Source of the DNA: Metellina segmentata
Lineage: Eukaryota > Arthropoda > Arachnida > Araneae > Tetragnathidae
Length of the DNA: 64,000 nucleotides
Direction: 5' to 3'
Assembly: GCA_947359465.1 (NCBI GenBank)
Contig: OX375879.1
Span: 126,575,260 to 126,639,259 of the forward strand
Part shown: piece after piece, positions 45,477 to 59,400 of the stretch
Position numbering within the stretch: the first letter of the stretch is position 1
Layout: each line of letters opens with the position of its first letter
Notes under the pieces: generated by a model
Database searches by the model: none
Seen by the model: only the letters and a program-made list of their open reading frames with translations
Told to the model about the DNA's origin: nothing
Translations under genes and position numbers: made by a program

Positions 45477-48400
45477 TTAGGGAAGAATTTGAACTAAGAG
45501 AAATAACATTTGCGTCGAGCTTAAAAGAAGTTTCTTTCGAGGATAGAAACGAAGACCTTCCGCGTGTAAAGCAGATGTGATCACCACTACACTACACAAC
45601 CACTTATTTATTAGAGAACAGTTTGAACTGATAGAAATAACATTTGCAATGAGTTTAAAAGAAGGTTCTTTCGGGTATCGAAACGAAGACCTTACGCGAG
45701 TAAAGCAGACGTGATCACCACTACACCACACAACCACTTAGTTACGAGAGAAGAATTTGAACTGATAGAAATAACATTTCTATTGAGTTTAAAAGAAGGT
45801 TCTTTCGGGCATCGAACCGGAGACCTTCCGTGTGTAAAGCAGACGTGATCACCACTACACCACACAACCACTTATTTATTAGAGAAGAATTTGAACTGAT
45901 AGAAATAACATATTTCCATTGAGTTTAAAAGAAGGTTCTTTCGGGTATCGAACCGGAGACCTTCCGCGTGTAAAGCAGGAGTGATAACCACTACACCACA
46001 CAACCACTTATTTATTAGGGAAGAATTTGAACTGATAGAAATAACATTTCCATTGAGTTTAAAAGAATGTTCTTTCGGGTATCGAACCGGAGACCTTCCG
46101 CGAGTAAAACAGGCGTGATCACCACTACACCACACAACCACTTATTTATGAGAGAAGAATTTGAACTGATAGAAATAACATTTCCATTGAATTTAAAAGA
46201 AGGTTCTTTCGGGTATCGTACTGGCGACTTTCCGAGTGTAAAGCAGACGTGATCACCACTACACCACACAACCACTTATTTATTAGAGAACAGTTTGAAC
46301 TGATAGAAATAACATTTGCATTGAGTTTAAAAGAAGGTTCTTTCGGGTATCGAAAAGAAGACCTTCCGCGTGTAAATCAGACGTGATCACCACTACACAT
46401 CACAACCACTTATTTATTAATAAAGAATTTGAACTGATAGAAATATTATTTGCATCGAGTTTAAAAGAAGGTTCTTTCGGGTATCGAACCGGAGACATTC
46501 CGTGTGTAAAGCAGACGTGATCACAACTACACATCACAACCACTTATTTATTAGGGAAGAATTTGAACTGATACAAATAATATTTGCATTGAGTTTAAAA
46601 GAAGGTTCTTTCGGGTATCGAACCGGAGACATTCCGCGTGTAAAGCAGACGTGATCACAACTACACCACACAACCACTTATTTATTAGAGAAGAATTTGA
46701 ACTAATAGAAATAACATTTCCATTGAGTTTAAAAGAAGGTTCTTTCGGGTATCGAAGTGGAGACCTTCCGCGAGTAAAGCAGGCGTGATCACCACTACAC
46801 CACACAACCACTTATTTATGAGAGAAGAATTTGAACTGATAGAAATAACATTTCCATTGAATTAAAAAGAAGGTTCTTTCGGGTATCGAACGGCGACCTT
46901 CCGAGTGTAAAGCAGACGTGATCACCACTACACCACACAACCACTTATTTATTAGAGAAGAATTTGAACTGACAGAAATAACATATTTCCATTGAGTTTA
47001 AAAGAAGGATCTTTCGGGTATCTAACCGGAGACCTTCCGCGTGTAAAGCAGGAGTGATCACCACTACACCACACTACCACTTATTTATGAGAGAAGAATT
47101 TGAACTGATAGAAATAACATTTCCATTGAGTTTAAAAGAAGGTTCTTTCGGGTATCGAACCGGAGACATTCCGTGTGTAAAGCAGACGTGATCACCACTA
47201 CACCACACAACCACTTATTTATTAGAGAACAGTTTGAACTGATAGAAATAACATTTGCATTGAGTTTAAAAGAAGGTTCTTTCGGGTATCGAAAAGAAGA
47301 CCTTCCGCGTGTAAATCAGACGTGATCACCACTACACATCACAACCACTTATTTATTAATAAAGAATTTGAACTGATAGAAATATTATTTGCATCGAGTT
47401 TAAAAGAAGGTTCTTTCGGGTATCGAAAAGAAGACCTTCCGCGTGTAAATCAGACGTGATCACCACTACACATCACAACCACTTATTTATTAATAAAGAA
47501 TTTGAACTGATAGAAATATTATTTGCATCGAGTTTAAAAGAAGGTTCTTTCGGGTATCGAACCGGAGACATTCCGTGTGTAAAGCAGACGTGATCACAAC
47601 TACACATCACAACCACTTATTTATTAGGGAAGAATTTGAACTGATACAAATAATATTTGCATTGAGTTTAAAAGAAGGTTCTTTCGGGTATCGAACCGGA
47701 GACATTCCGCGTGTAAAGCAGACGTGATCACAACTACACCACACAACCACTTATTTATTAGAGAAGAATTTGAACTAATAGAAATAACATTTCCATTGAG
47801 TTTAAAAGAAGGTTCTTTCGGGTATCGAAGTGGAGACCTTCCGCGAGTAAAGCAGGCGTGATCACCACTACACCACACAACCACTTATTTATGAGAGAAG
47901 AATTTGAACTGATAGAAATAACATTTCCATTGAGTTTAAAAGAAGGTTCTTTCGGGTATCGAACCGGAGACATTCCGTGTGTAAAGCAGACGTGATCACC
48001 ACTACACCACACAACCACTTATTTATTAGAGAACAGTTTGAACTGATAGAAATAACATTTGCATTGAGTTTAAAAGAAGGTTCTTTCGGGTATCGAAAAG
48101 AAGACCTTCCGCGTGTAAATCAGACGTGATCACCACTACACATCACAACCACTTATTTATTAATAAAGAATTTGAACTGATAGAAATATTATTTGCATCG
48201 AGTTTAAAAGAAGGTTCTTTCGGGTATCGAACCGGAGACATTCCGTGTGTAAAGCAGACGTGATCACAACTACACATCACAACCACTTATTTATTAGGGA
48301 AGAATTTGAACTGATACAAATAATATTTGCATTGAGTTTAAAAGAAGGTTCTTTCGGGTATCGAACCGGACACATTCCGCGTGTAAAGCAGACGTGATCA

Positions 48401-51400
48401 CCACTACACCACACAACCACTTATTTATTAGAGAAGAATTTGAACTGATAGAAATAACATATTTCCATTGAGTTTAAAAGAAGGTTCTTTCGGGTATCGA
48501 ACCGGAGACCTTCCGCGTGTAAAGCAGGAGTGATAACCACTACACCACACAACCACTTATTTATTAGGGAAGAATTTGAACTGATAGAAATAACATTTCC
48601 ATTGAGTTTAAAAGAAGGTTCTTTCGGGTATCGAACCGGAGACCTTCCGCGAATAAAACAGGCGTGATCACCACTACACCACACAACCACTTATTTATGA
48701 GAGAAGAATTTGAACTGATAGAAATAACATTTCCATTGAATTTAAAAGAAGGTTCTTTCGGGTATCGTACTGGCGACTTTCCGAGTGTAAAGCAGACGTG
48801 ATCACCACTACACCACACAACCACTTATTTATTAGAGAACAGTTTGAACTGATAGAAATAACATTTGCATTGAGTTTAAAAGAAGGTTCTTTCGGGTATC
48901 GAAAAGAAGACCTTCCGCGAATAAAACAGGCGTGATCACCACTACACCACACTACTACTTATTTATGACAGAAGAATTTGAACTGATAGAAATAACATTT
49001 CCATTGAGTTTAAAAGAAGGCTCTTTCGGGTATCGAACCGAAGACCTTCCGCGCGTAAAGCAGACGTGATCACCACTACACCACACAAACACTTATTAAT
49101 TAGAGTAGAATTTGAACTCATAGATATAACATTTACATTGAGTTTAAAAGAAGGTTCTTTCGGGTATCGAACCGGAGACATTCCGCGTGTAAAGCAGACG
49201 TGATCACAACTACACCACACAACCACTTATTTATTAGAGAAGAATTTGAACTAATAGAAATAACATTTCCATTGAGTTTAAAAGAAGGTTCTTTCGGGTA
49301 TCGAAGTGGAGACCTTCCGCGAGTAAAGCAGGCGTGATCACCACTACACCACACAACCACTTATTTATGAGAGAAGAATTTGAACTCATAGAAATAACAT
49401 TTCCATTGAATTTAAAAGAATGTTCTTTCGGGTATCGAACCGGCGACCTTCCGAGTGTAAAGCAGACGTGATCACCACTACACCACACAACCACTCATTT
49501 ATTAGAGAAGAATTTGAACTGACAGAAATAACATATTTCCATTGAGTTTAAAAGAAGGATCTTTCTGGTATCTAACCGGAGACCTTCCGCGTGTAAAGCA
49601 GGCGTGATCACCACTACACCACACTACCACTTATTTATGAGAGAAGAATTTGAACTGATAGAAATAACATTTCCATTGAGTTTAAAAGAAGGCTCTTTCG
49701 GGTATCGAACCGAAGACCTTCCGCGTGTAAAGCAGACGTGATCACCACTACACATCACAAATACTTATTAATTAGAGTAGAATTTGAACTCATAGATATA
49801 ACATTTACATTGAGTTTAAAAGAAGGTTACTTCGGGTATCGAACCGGAAACCTTCCGCGAGTAAAGCAGGCGTGACCACCACTACACTACACAACCACTT
49901 ATTTATTAGAGAACAGTTTGAACTGATAGAAATAACATTTGCATTGAGTTTAAAAGAAGGTTCTTTCGGGTATCGAAAAGAAGACCTTCCGCGTGTAAAT
50001 CAGACGTGATCACCACTACACATCACAACCACTTATTTATTAATAAAGAATTTGAACTGATAGAAATATTATTTGCATCGAGTTTAAAAGAAGGTTCTTT
50101 CGGGTATCGAACCGGAGACATTCCGTGTATAAAGCAGACGTGATCACAACTACACATCACAACCACTTATTTATTAGGGAAGAATTTGAACTGATACAAA
50201 TAATATTTGCATTGAGTTTAAAAGAAGGTTCTTTCGGGTATCGAACCGGAGACATTCCGCGTGTAAAGCAGACGTGATTACAACTACACCACACAACCAC
50301 TTATTTATTAGAGAAGAATTTGAACTAATAGAAATAACATTTCCATTGAGTTTAAAAGAAGGTTCTTTCGGGTATCGAAGTGGAGACCTTCCGCGAGTAA
50401 AGCAGGCGTGATCACCACTACACCACACAACCACTTATTTATGAGAGAAGAATTTGAACTGATAGAAATAACATATTTCCATTGAGTTTAAAAGAAGGAT
50501 CTTTCGGGTATCGAACCGGAGACCTTCCGCGTGTAAAGCAGGAGTGATCACCACTACACCACACAACCACTTATTTATGAGAGAAGAATTTGAACTGATA
50601 GAAATAACATTTCCATTGAGTTTAAAAGAAGGTTCTTTCGGGTATCGAACCGGAGACATTCCGTGTGTAAAGCAGACGTGATCACCACTACACCACACAA
50701 CCACTTATTTATTAGAGAACAGTTTGAACTGATAGAAATAACATTTGCATTGAGTTTAAAAGAAGGTTCTTTCGGGTATCGAAAAGAAGACCTTCCGCGT
50801 GTAAATCAGACGTGATCACCACTACACATCACAACCACTTATTTATTAATAAAGAATTTGAACTGATAGAAATATTATTTGCATCGAGTTTAAAAGAAGG
50901 TTCTTTCGGGTATCGAACCGGAGACATTCCGTGTGTAAAGCAGACGTGATCACAACTACACATCACAACCACTTATTTATTAGGGAAGAATTTGAACTGA
51001 TACAAATAATATTTGCATTGAGTTTAAAAGAAGGTTCTTTCGGGTATCGAACCGGAGACATTCCGCGTGTAAAGCAGACGTGATCACAACTACACCACAC
51101 AACCACTTATTTATTAGAGAAGAATTTGAACTAATAGAAATAACATTTCCATTGAGTTTAAAAGAAGGTTCTTTCGGGTATCGAAGTGGAGACCTTCCGC
51201 GAGTAAAGCAGGCGTGATCACCACTACACCACACAACCACTTATTTATGAGAGAAGAATTTGAACTGATAGAAATAACATTTCCATTGAGTTTAAAAGAA
51301 GGCTCTTTCGGGTATCGAACCGAAGACCTTCCGCGTGTAAAGCAGACGTGATCACCACTACACCACACAAACACTTATTAATTAGAGTAGAATTTGAACT

Positions 51401-54400
51401 CATAGATATAACATTTACATTGAGTTTAAAAGAAGGTTACTTCGGGTATCGAACCGGAGACCTTCCGCGAGTAAAGCAGGCGTGATCACCACTACACTAC
51501 ACAACCACTTATTTATTAGAGAACAGTTTGAACTGATAGAAATAACATTTGCATTGAGTTTAAAAGAAGGTTCTTTCGGGTATCGAAAAGAAGACCTTCC
51601 GCGTGTAAATCAGACGTGATCACCACTACACATCACAACCACTTATTTATTAATAAAGAATTTGAACTGATAGAAATATTATTTGCATCGAGTTTAAAAG
51701 AAGGTTCTTTCGGGTATCGAACCGGAGACATTCCGTGTGTAAAGCAGACGTGATCACAACTACACATCACAACCACTTATTTATTAGGGAAGAATTTGAA
51801 CTGATACAAATAATATTTGCATTGAGTTTAAAAGAAGGTTCTTTCGGGTATCGAACCGGAGACATTCCGCGTGTAAAGCAGACGTGATCACAACTACACC
51901 ACACAACCACTTATTTATTAGAGAAGAATTTGAACTAATAGAAATAACATTTCCATTGAGTTTAAAAGAAGGTTCTTTCGGGTATCGAAGTGGAGACCTT
52001 CCGCGAGTAAAGCAGGCGTGATCACCACTACACCACACAACCACTTATTTATGAGAGAAGAATTTGAACTGATAGAAATAACGTTTCCATTGAATTTAAA
52101 AGAAGGTTCTTTCGGGTATCGAACGGCGACCTTCCGAGTGTAAAACAGACGTGATCACCACTACACCACACAACCACTTATTTATTAGAGAAGAATTTAA
52201 ACTGATACAAATAACATATTTCCATTGAGATTAAAAGAAGTTTCTTTCGGGTATCGTACCGGAGACCTTCCGTGTGTAAAGCAGGCGTGATCACCACTAC
52301 ACCACACAACCACTTATTTATTAGAGAAGAATTTGAACTGATAGAAATAACATTTCCATTGAGTTTAAAAGAAGGCTCTTTCGGGTATCGAACCGAAGAC
52401 CTTCCGCGTGTAAAGCAGACGTGATCACCACTACACCACACAAACACTTATTAATTAGAGTAGAATATGAACTCATAGATATAACATTTACATTGAGTTT
52501 AAAAGAAGGTTACTTCGGGTATCGAACCGGAGACCTTACGCAAGTAAAGCAGACGTGATCACCACTACACCACACACCCACTTATTTATGAGAGAAGAAT
52601 TTGAACTGATAGAAATAACATTTCCATTGAGTTTAAAAGAAGTTTCTTTCGAGTATCGAACCGGAGACATTCCGCGTGTAAAGCAGACGTGATCACCACT
52701 ACACCACACAACCACTTATTTATTAGAGAAGAATTTGAACTGATACAAATAACATATTTCCATTGAGATTAAAAGAAGTTTCTTTCGGGTATCGTACCGG
52801 AGACCTTCCGTGTGTAAAGCAGGCGTGATCACCACTACACCACACAACCACTTATTTATTAGAGAAGAATTTGAACTGATAGAAATAACATTTGCATCGA
52901 GTTTAAAAGAAGGTTCTTTCGGGGATCGAAACGAAGACCTTCCGCGTGTAAAGCAGACGTGATCACCACTACACCACACAAACACTTATTAATTAGAGCA
53001 GAATTTGAACTGATAGAAATAACATTTGCATTGAGTTTAAAAGAAGGTTCTTTCGGGGATCGAAACGAAGACCTTCCGCGTGTAAAGCAGACGTGATTAC
53101 CACTACAACACACAACCACTTATTTATTAGAGAAGAATTTGAACTGATAGAAATAACATTTGCATTGAGTTTAAAAGAAGGTTCTTTCGGGTATCGAAAC
53201 GAAGACCTTCCGCGTGTAAAGCAGACGTGATTACCACTACACCACACAACCACTTATTTATTAGAGAAGAATTTGAACTGATAGAAATAACATTTGCATC
53301 GAGTTTAAAAGAAGGTTCTTTCGGGGATCGAAACGAAGACCTTCCGCGTTAAAAGCAGACGTGATCACCACTACACCACACAAACACTTATTAATTAGAA
53401 TAGAATTTGAACTCATAGATATAACATTTACATTGAGTTTAATAGAAGGTTCTTTCGGGTATCGAACCAAAGACCTTCCGCGTGTAAAGCAGACGTGATC
53501 TCAACTACACATCACAACCACTTATTTATTAGGGAAGAATTTGAACTGATAGAAATAACATTTGCATCGAGTTTAAAAGAAGGTTCTTTCGGGAATCGAA
53601 ACGAAGACCTTCCGCGTGTAAAGTAGACGTGATCACCACTACACATCACAACCACTTATTTATTAGGGAAGAATTTGAACTAAGAGAAATAACATTTGCG
53701 TCGAGCTTAAAACAAGTTTCTTTCGAGGATAGAAACGAAGACCTTCCGCGTGTAAAGCAGATGTGATCACCACTACACTACACAACCACTTATTTATTAG
53801 AGAACAGTTTGAACTGATAGAAATAACATTTGCAATGAGTTTAAAAGAAGGTTCTTTCGGGTATCGAAACGAAGACCTTACGCGAGTAAAGCAGACGTGA
53901 TCACCACTACACCACACAACCACTTAGTTACGAGAGAAGAATTTGAACTGATAGAAATAACATTTCTATTGAGTTTAAAAGAAGGTTCTTTCGGGCATCG
54001 AACCGGAGACCTTCCGTGTGTAAAGCAGACGTGATCACCACTACACCACACAACCACTTATTTATTAGAGAAGAATTTGAACTGATAGAAATAACATATT
54101 TCCATTGAGTTTAAAAGAAGGTTCTTTCGGGTATCGAACCGGAGACCTTCCGCGTGTAAAGCAGGAGTGATAACCACTACACCACACAACCACTTATTTA
54201 TTAGGGAAGAATTTGAACTGATAGAAATAACATTTCCATTGAGTTTAAAAGAAGGTTCTTTCGGGTATCGAACCGGAGACCTTCCGCGAGTAAAACAGGC
54301 GTGATCACCACTACACCACACAACCACTTATTTATGAGAGAAGAATTTGAACTGATAGAAATAACATTTTCATTGAATTTAAAAGAAGGTTCTTTCGGGT

Positions 54401-55131
54401 ATCGTACTGGCGACTTTCCGAGTGTAAAGCAGACGTGATCACTACTACACCACACAACCACTTATTTATTAGAGAACAGTTTGAACTGATAGAAATAACA
54501 TTTGCATTGAGTTTAAAAGAAGGTTCTTTCGGGTATCGAAAAGAAGACCTTCCGCGTGTAAATCAGACGTGATCACCACTACACATCACAACCACTTATT
54601 TATTAATAAAGAATTTGAACTGATAGAAATATTATTTGCATCGAGTTTAAAAGAAGGTTCTTTCGGGTATCGAACCGGAGACATTCCGTGTGTAAAGCAG
54701 ACGTGATCACAACTACACATCACAACCACTTATTTATTAGGGAAGAATTTGAACTGATACAAATAATATTTGCATTGAGTTTAAAAGAAGGTTCTTTCGG
54801 GTATCGAACCGGAGACATTCCGCGTGTAAAGCAGACGTGATCACAACTACACCACACAACCACTTATATATTAGAGAAGAATTTGAACTAATAGAAATAA
54901 CATTTCCATTGAGTTTAAAAGAAGGTTCTTTCGGGTATCGAAGTGGAGACCTTCCGCGAGTAAAGCAGGCGTGATCACCACTACACCACACAACCACTTA
55001 TTTATGAGAGAAGAATTTGAACTGATAGAAATAACATTTCCATTGAATTTAAAAGAAGGTTCTTTCGGGTATCGAACCGGCGACCTTCCGAGTGTAAAGC
55101 AGACGTGATCACCACTACACCACACAACCAC
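45477..55131 (-). repeat. Dispersed higher-order duplication within the array (offset 8186 bp)
   Basis: The group 45477-46945 is repeated at 53663-55131 (offset 8186 bp). The group 48564-49360 also recurs at 56885-57681 (offset 8321 bp), so long-range duplications are interleaved in this part of the array. Confidence 0.7.
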
Positions 55132-56482
55132 TCATTTATTAGAGAAGAATTTGAACTGACAGAAATAACATATTTCCATTGAGTTTAAAAGAAGGATCTT
55201 TCTGGTATCTAACCGGAGACCTTCCGCGTGTAAAGCAGGCGTGATCACCACTACACCACACTACCACTTATTTATGAGAGAAGAATTTGAACTGATAGAA
55301 ATAACATTTCCATTGAGTTTAAAAGAAGGCTCTTTCGGGTATCGAACCGAAGACCTTCCGCGTGTAAAGCAGACGTGATCACCACTACACCACACAAACA
55401 CTTATTAATTAGAGTAGAATTTGAACTCATAGATATAACATTTACATTGAGTTTAAAAGAAGGTTACTTCGGGTATCGAACCGGAGACCTTACGCGAGTA
55501 AAGCAGACGTGATCACCACTACACCACACACCCACTTATTTATGAGAGAAGAATTTGAACTGATAGAAATAACATTTCCATTGAGTTTAAAAGAAGTTTC
55601 TTTCGGGTATCGAACCGGAGACATTCCGCGTGTAAAACAGACGTGATCACCACTACACCACACAACCACTTATTTATTAGAGAAGAATTTAAACTGATAC
55701 AAATAACATATTTCCATTGAGATTAAAAGAAGTTTCTTTCGGGTATCGTACCGGAGACCTTCCGTGTGTAAAGCAGGCGTGATCACCACTACACCACACA
55801 ACCACTTATTTATTAGAGAAGAATTTGAACTGATAGAAATAACATTTGCATCGAGTTTAAAAGAAGGTTCTTTCGGGGATCGAAACGAAGACCTTCCGCG
55901 TGTAAAGCAGACGTGATCACCACTACACCACACAAACACTTATTAATTAGAGTAGAATTTGAACTGATAGAAATAACATTTGCATTGAGTTTAAAAGAAG
56001 GTTCTTTCGGGTATCGAAACGAAGACCTTCCGCGTGTAAAGCAGACGTGATTACCACTACACCACACAACCACTTATTTATTAGAGAAGAATTTGAACTG
56101 ATAGAAATAACATTTGCATCGAGTTTAAAAGAAGGTTCTTTCGGGGATCGAAACGAAGACCTTCCGCGTTAAAAGCAGACGTGATCACCACTACACCACA
56201 CAAACACTTATTAATTAGAATAGAATTTGAACTCATAGATATAACATTTACATTGAGTTTAATAGAAGGTTCTTTCGGGTATCGAACCGAAGACCTTCCG
56301 CGTGTAAAGCAGACGTGATCTCAACTACACATCACAACCACTTATTTATTAGGGAAGAATTTGAACTGATAGAAATAACATTTGCATCGAGTTTAAAAGA
56401 AGGTTCTTTCGGGAATCGAAACGAAGACCTTCCGCGTGTAAAGTAGACGTGATCACCACTACACATCACAACCACTTATTTA

Positions 56483-59400
56483 TTAGGGAAGAATTTGAAC
56501 TAAGAGAAATAACATTTGCGTCGAGCTTAAAAGAAGTTTCTTTCGAGGATAGAAACGAAGACCTTCCGCGTGTAAAGCAGATGTGATCACCACTACACTA
56601 CACAACCACTTATTTATTAGAGAACAGTTTGAACTGATAGAAATAACATTTGCAATGAGTTTAAAAGAAGGTTCTTTCGGGTATCGAAACGAAGACCTTA
56701 CGCGAGTAAAGCAGACGTGATCACCACTACACCACACAACCACTTAGTTACGAGAGAAGAATTTGAACTGATAGAAATAACATTTCTATTGAGTTTAAAA
56801 GAAGGTTCTTTCGGGTATCGAACCGGAGACCTTCCGCGTGTAAAGCAGGAGTGATAACCACTACACCACACAACCACTTATTTATTAGGGAAGAATTTGA
56901 ACTGATAGAAATAACATTTCCATTGAGTTTAAAAGAAGGTTCTTTCGGGTATCGAACCGGAGACCTTCCGCGAATAAAACAGGCGTGATCACCACTACAC
57001 CACACAACCACTTATTTATGAGAGAAGAATTTGAACTGATAGAAATAACATTTCCATTGAATTTAAAAGAAGGTTCTTTCGGGTATCGTACTGGCGACTT
57101 TCCGAGTGTAAAGCAGACGTGATCACCACTACACCACACAACCACTTATTTATTAGAGAACAGTTTGAACTGATAGAAATAACATTTGCATTGAGTTTAA
57201 AAGAAGGTTCTTTCGGGTATCGAAAAGAAGACCTTCCGCGAATAAAACAGGCGTGATCACCACTACACCACACTACCACTTATTTATGACAGAAGAATTT
57301 GAACTGATAGAAATAACATTTCCATTGAGTTTAAAAGAAGGCTCTTTCGGGTATCGAACCGAAGACCTTCCGCGCGTAAAGCAGACGTGATCACCACTAC
57401 ACCACACAAACACTTATTAATTAGAGTAGAATTTGAACTCATAGATATAACATTTACATTGAGTTTAAAAGAAGGTTCTTTCGGGTATCGAACCGGAGAC
57501 ATTCCGCGTGTAAAGCAGACGTGATCACAACTACACCACACAACCACTTATTTATTAGAGAAGAATTTGAACTAATAGAAATAACATTTCCATTGAGTTT
57601 AAAAGAAGGTTCTTTCGGGTATCGAAGTGGAGACCTTCCGCGAGTAAAGCAGGCGTGATCACCACTACACCACACAACCACTTATTTATGAGAGAAGAAT
57701 TTGAACTGATAGAAATAACATTTCCATTGAATTTAAAAGAAGGTTCTTTCGGGTATCGTACTGGCGACTTTCCGAGTGTAAAGCAGACGTGATCACCACT
57801 ACACCACACAACCACTTATTTATTAGAGAACAGTTTGAACTGATAGAAATAACATTTGCATTGAGTTTAAAAGAAGGTTCTTTCGGGTATCGAAAAGAAG
57901 ACCTTCCGCGTGTAAATCAGACGTGATCACCACTACACATCACAACCACTTATTTATTAATAAAGAATTTGAACTGATAGAAATATTATTTGCATCGAGT
58001 TTAAAAGAAGGTTCTTTCGGGTATCGAACCGGAGACATTCCGTGTGTAAAGCAGACGTGATCACAACTACACATCACAACCACTTATTTATTAGGGAAGA
58101 ATTTGAACTGATACAAATAATATTTGCATTGAGTTTAAAAGAAGGTTCTTTCGGGTATCGAACCGGAGACATTCCGCGTGTAAAGCAGACGTGATCACAA
58201 CTACACCACACAACCACTTATTTATTAGAGAAGAATTTGAACTAATAGAAATAACATTTCCATTGAGTTTAAAAGAAGGTTCTTTCGGGTATCGAAGTGG
58301 AGACCTTCCGCGAGTAAAGCAGGCGTGATCACCACTACACCACACAACCACTTATTTATGAGAGAAGAATTTGAACTCATAGAAATAACATTTCCATTGA
58401 ATTTAAAAGAATGTTCTTTCGGGTATCGAACCGGCGACCTTCCGAGTGTAAAGCAGACGTGATCACCACTACACCACACAACCACTCATTTATTAGAGAA
58501 GAATTTGAACTGACAGAAATAACATATTTCCATTGAGTTTAAAAGAAGGATCTTTCTGGTATCTAACCGGAGACCTTCCGCGTGTAAAGCAGGCGTGATC
58601 ACCACTACACCACACTACCACTTATTTATGAGAGAAGAATTTGAACTGATAGAAATAACATTTCCATTGAGTTTAAAAGAAGGCTCTTTCGGGTATCGAA
58701 CCGAAGACCTTCCGCGTGTAAAGCAGACGTGATCACCACTACACATCACAAATACTTATTAATTAGAGTAGAATTTGAACTCATAGATATAACATTTACA
58801 TTGAGTTTAAAAGAAGGTTACTTCGGGTATCGAACCGGAAACCTTCCGCGAGTAAAGCAGGCGTGACCACCACTACACTACACAACCACTTATTTATTAG
58901 AGAACAGTTTGAACTGATAGAAATAACATTTGCATTGAGTTTAAAAGAAGGTTCTTTCGGGTATCGAAAAGAAGACCTTCCGCGTGTAAATCAGACGTGA
59001 TCACCACTACACATCACAACCACTTATTTATTAATAAAGAATTTGAACTGATAGAAATATTATTTGCATCGAGTTTAAAAGAAGGTTCTTTCGGGTATCG
59101 AACCGGAGACATTCCGTGTGTAAAGCAGACGTGATCACAACTACACATCACAACCACTTATTTATTAGGGAAGAATTTGAACTGATACAAATAATATTTG
59201 CATTGAGTTTAAAAGAAGGTTCTTTCGGGTATCGAACCGGAGACATTCCGCGTGTAAAGCAGACGTGATTACAACTACACCACACAACCACTTATTTATT
59301 AGAGAAGAATTTGAACTAATAGAAATAACATTTCCATTGAGTTTAAAAGAAGGTTCTTTCGGTATCGAAGTGGAGACCTTCCGCGAGTAAAGCAGGCGTG

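Larger units (their letters stand above)
42391..46500 (-). repeat. Higher-order repeat: 17-monomer unit of 2282 bp, two copies
   Basis: Variants at 42391, 42522, 43195, 43590 and 43733 recur at 44673, 44804, 45477, 45872 and 46015, offset 2282 bp (17 x 134 plus two 2-bp insertions). Landmarks are the CTTAGTTACGAG monomer (43456 and 45738) and the TTATTAATAAAG monomer (44131 and 46413). Confidence 0.85.

Noticed and set aside
46067..46252. + strand 61-codon open frame in the array
   Set aside because: Single chance opening on the opposite strand of the satellite.
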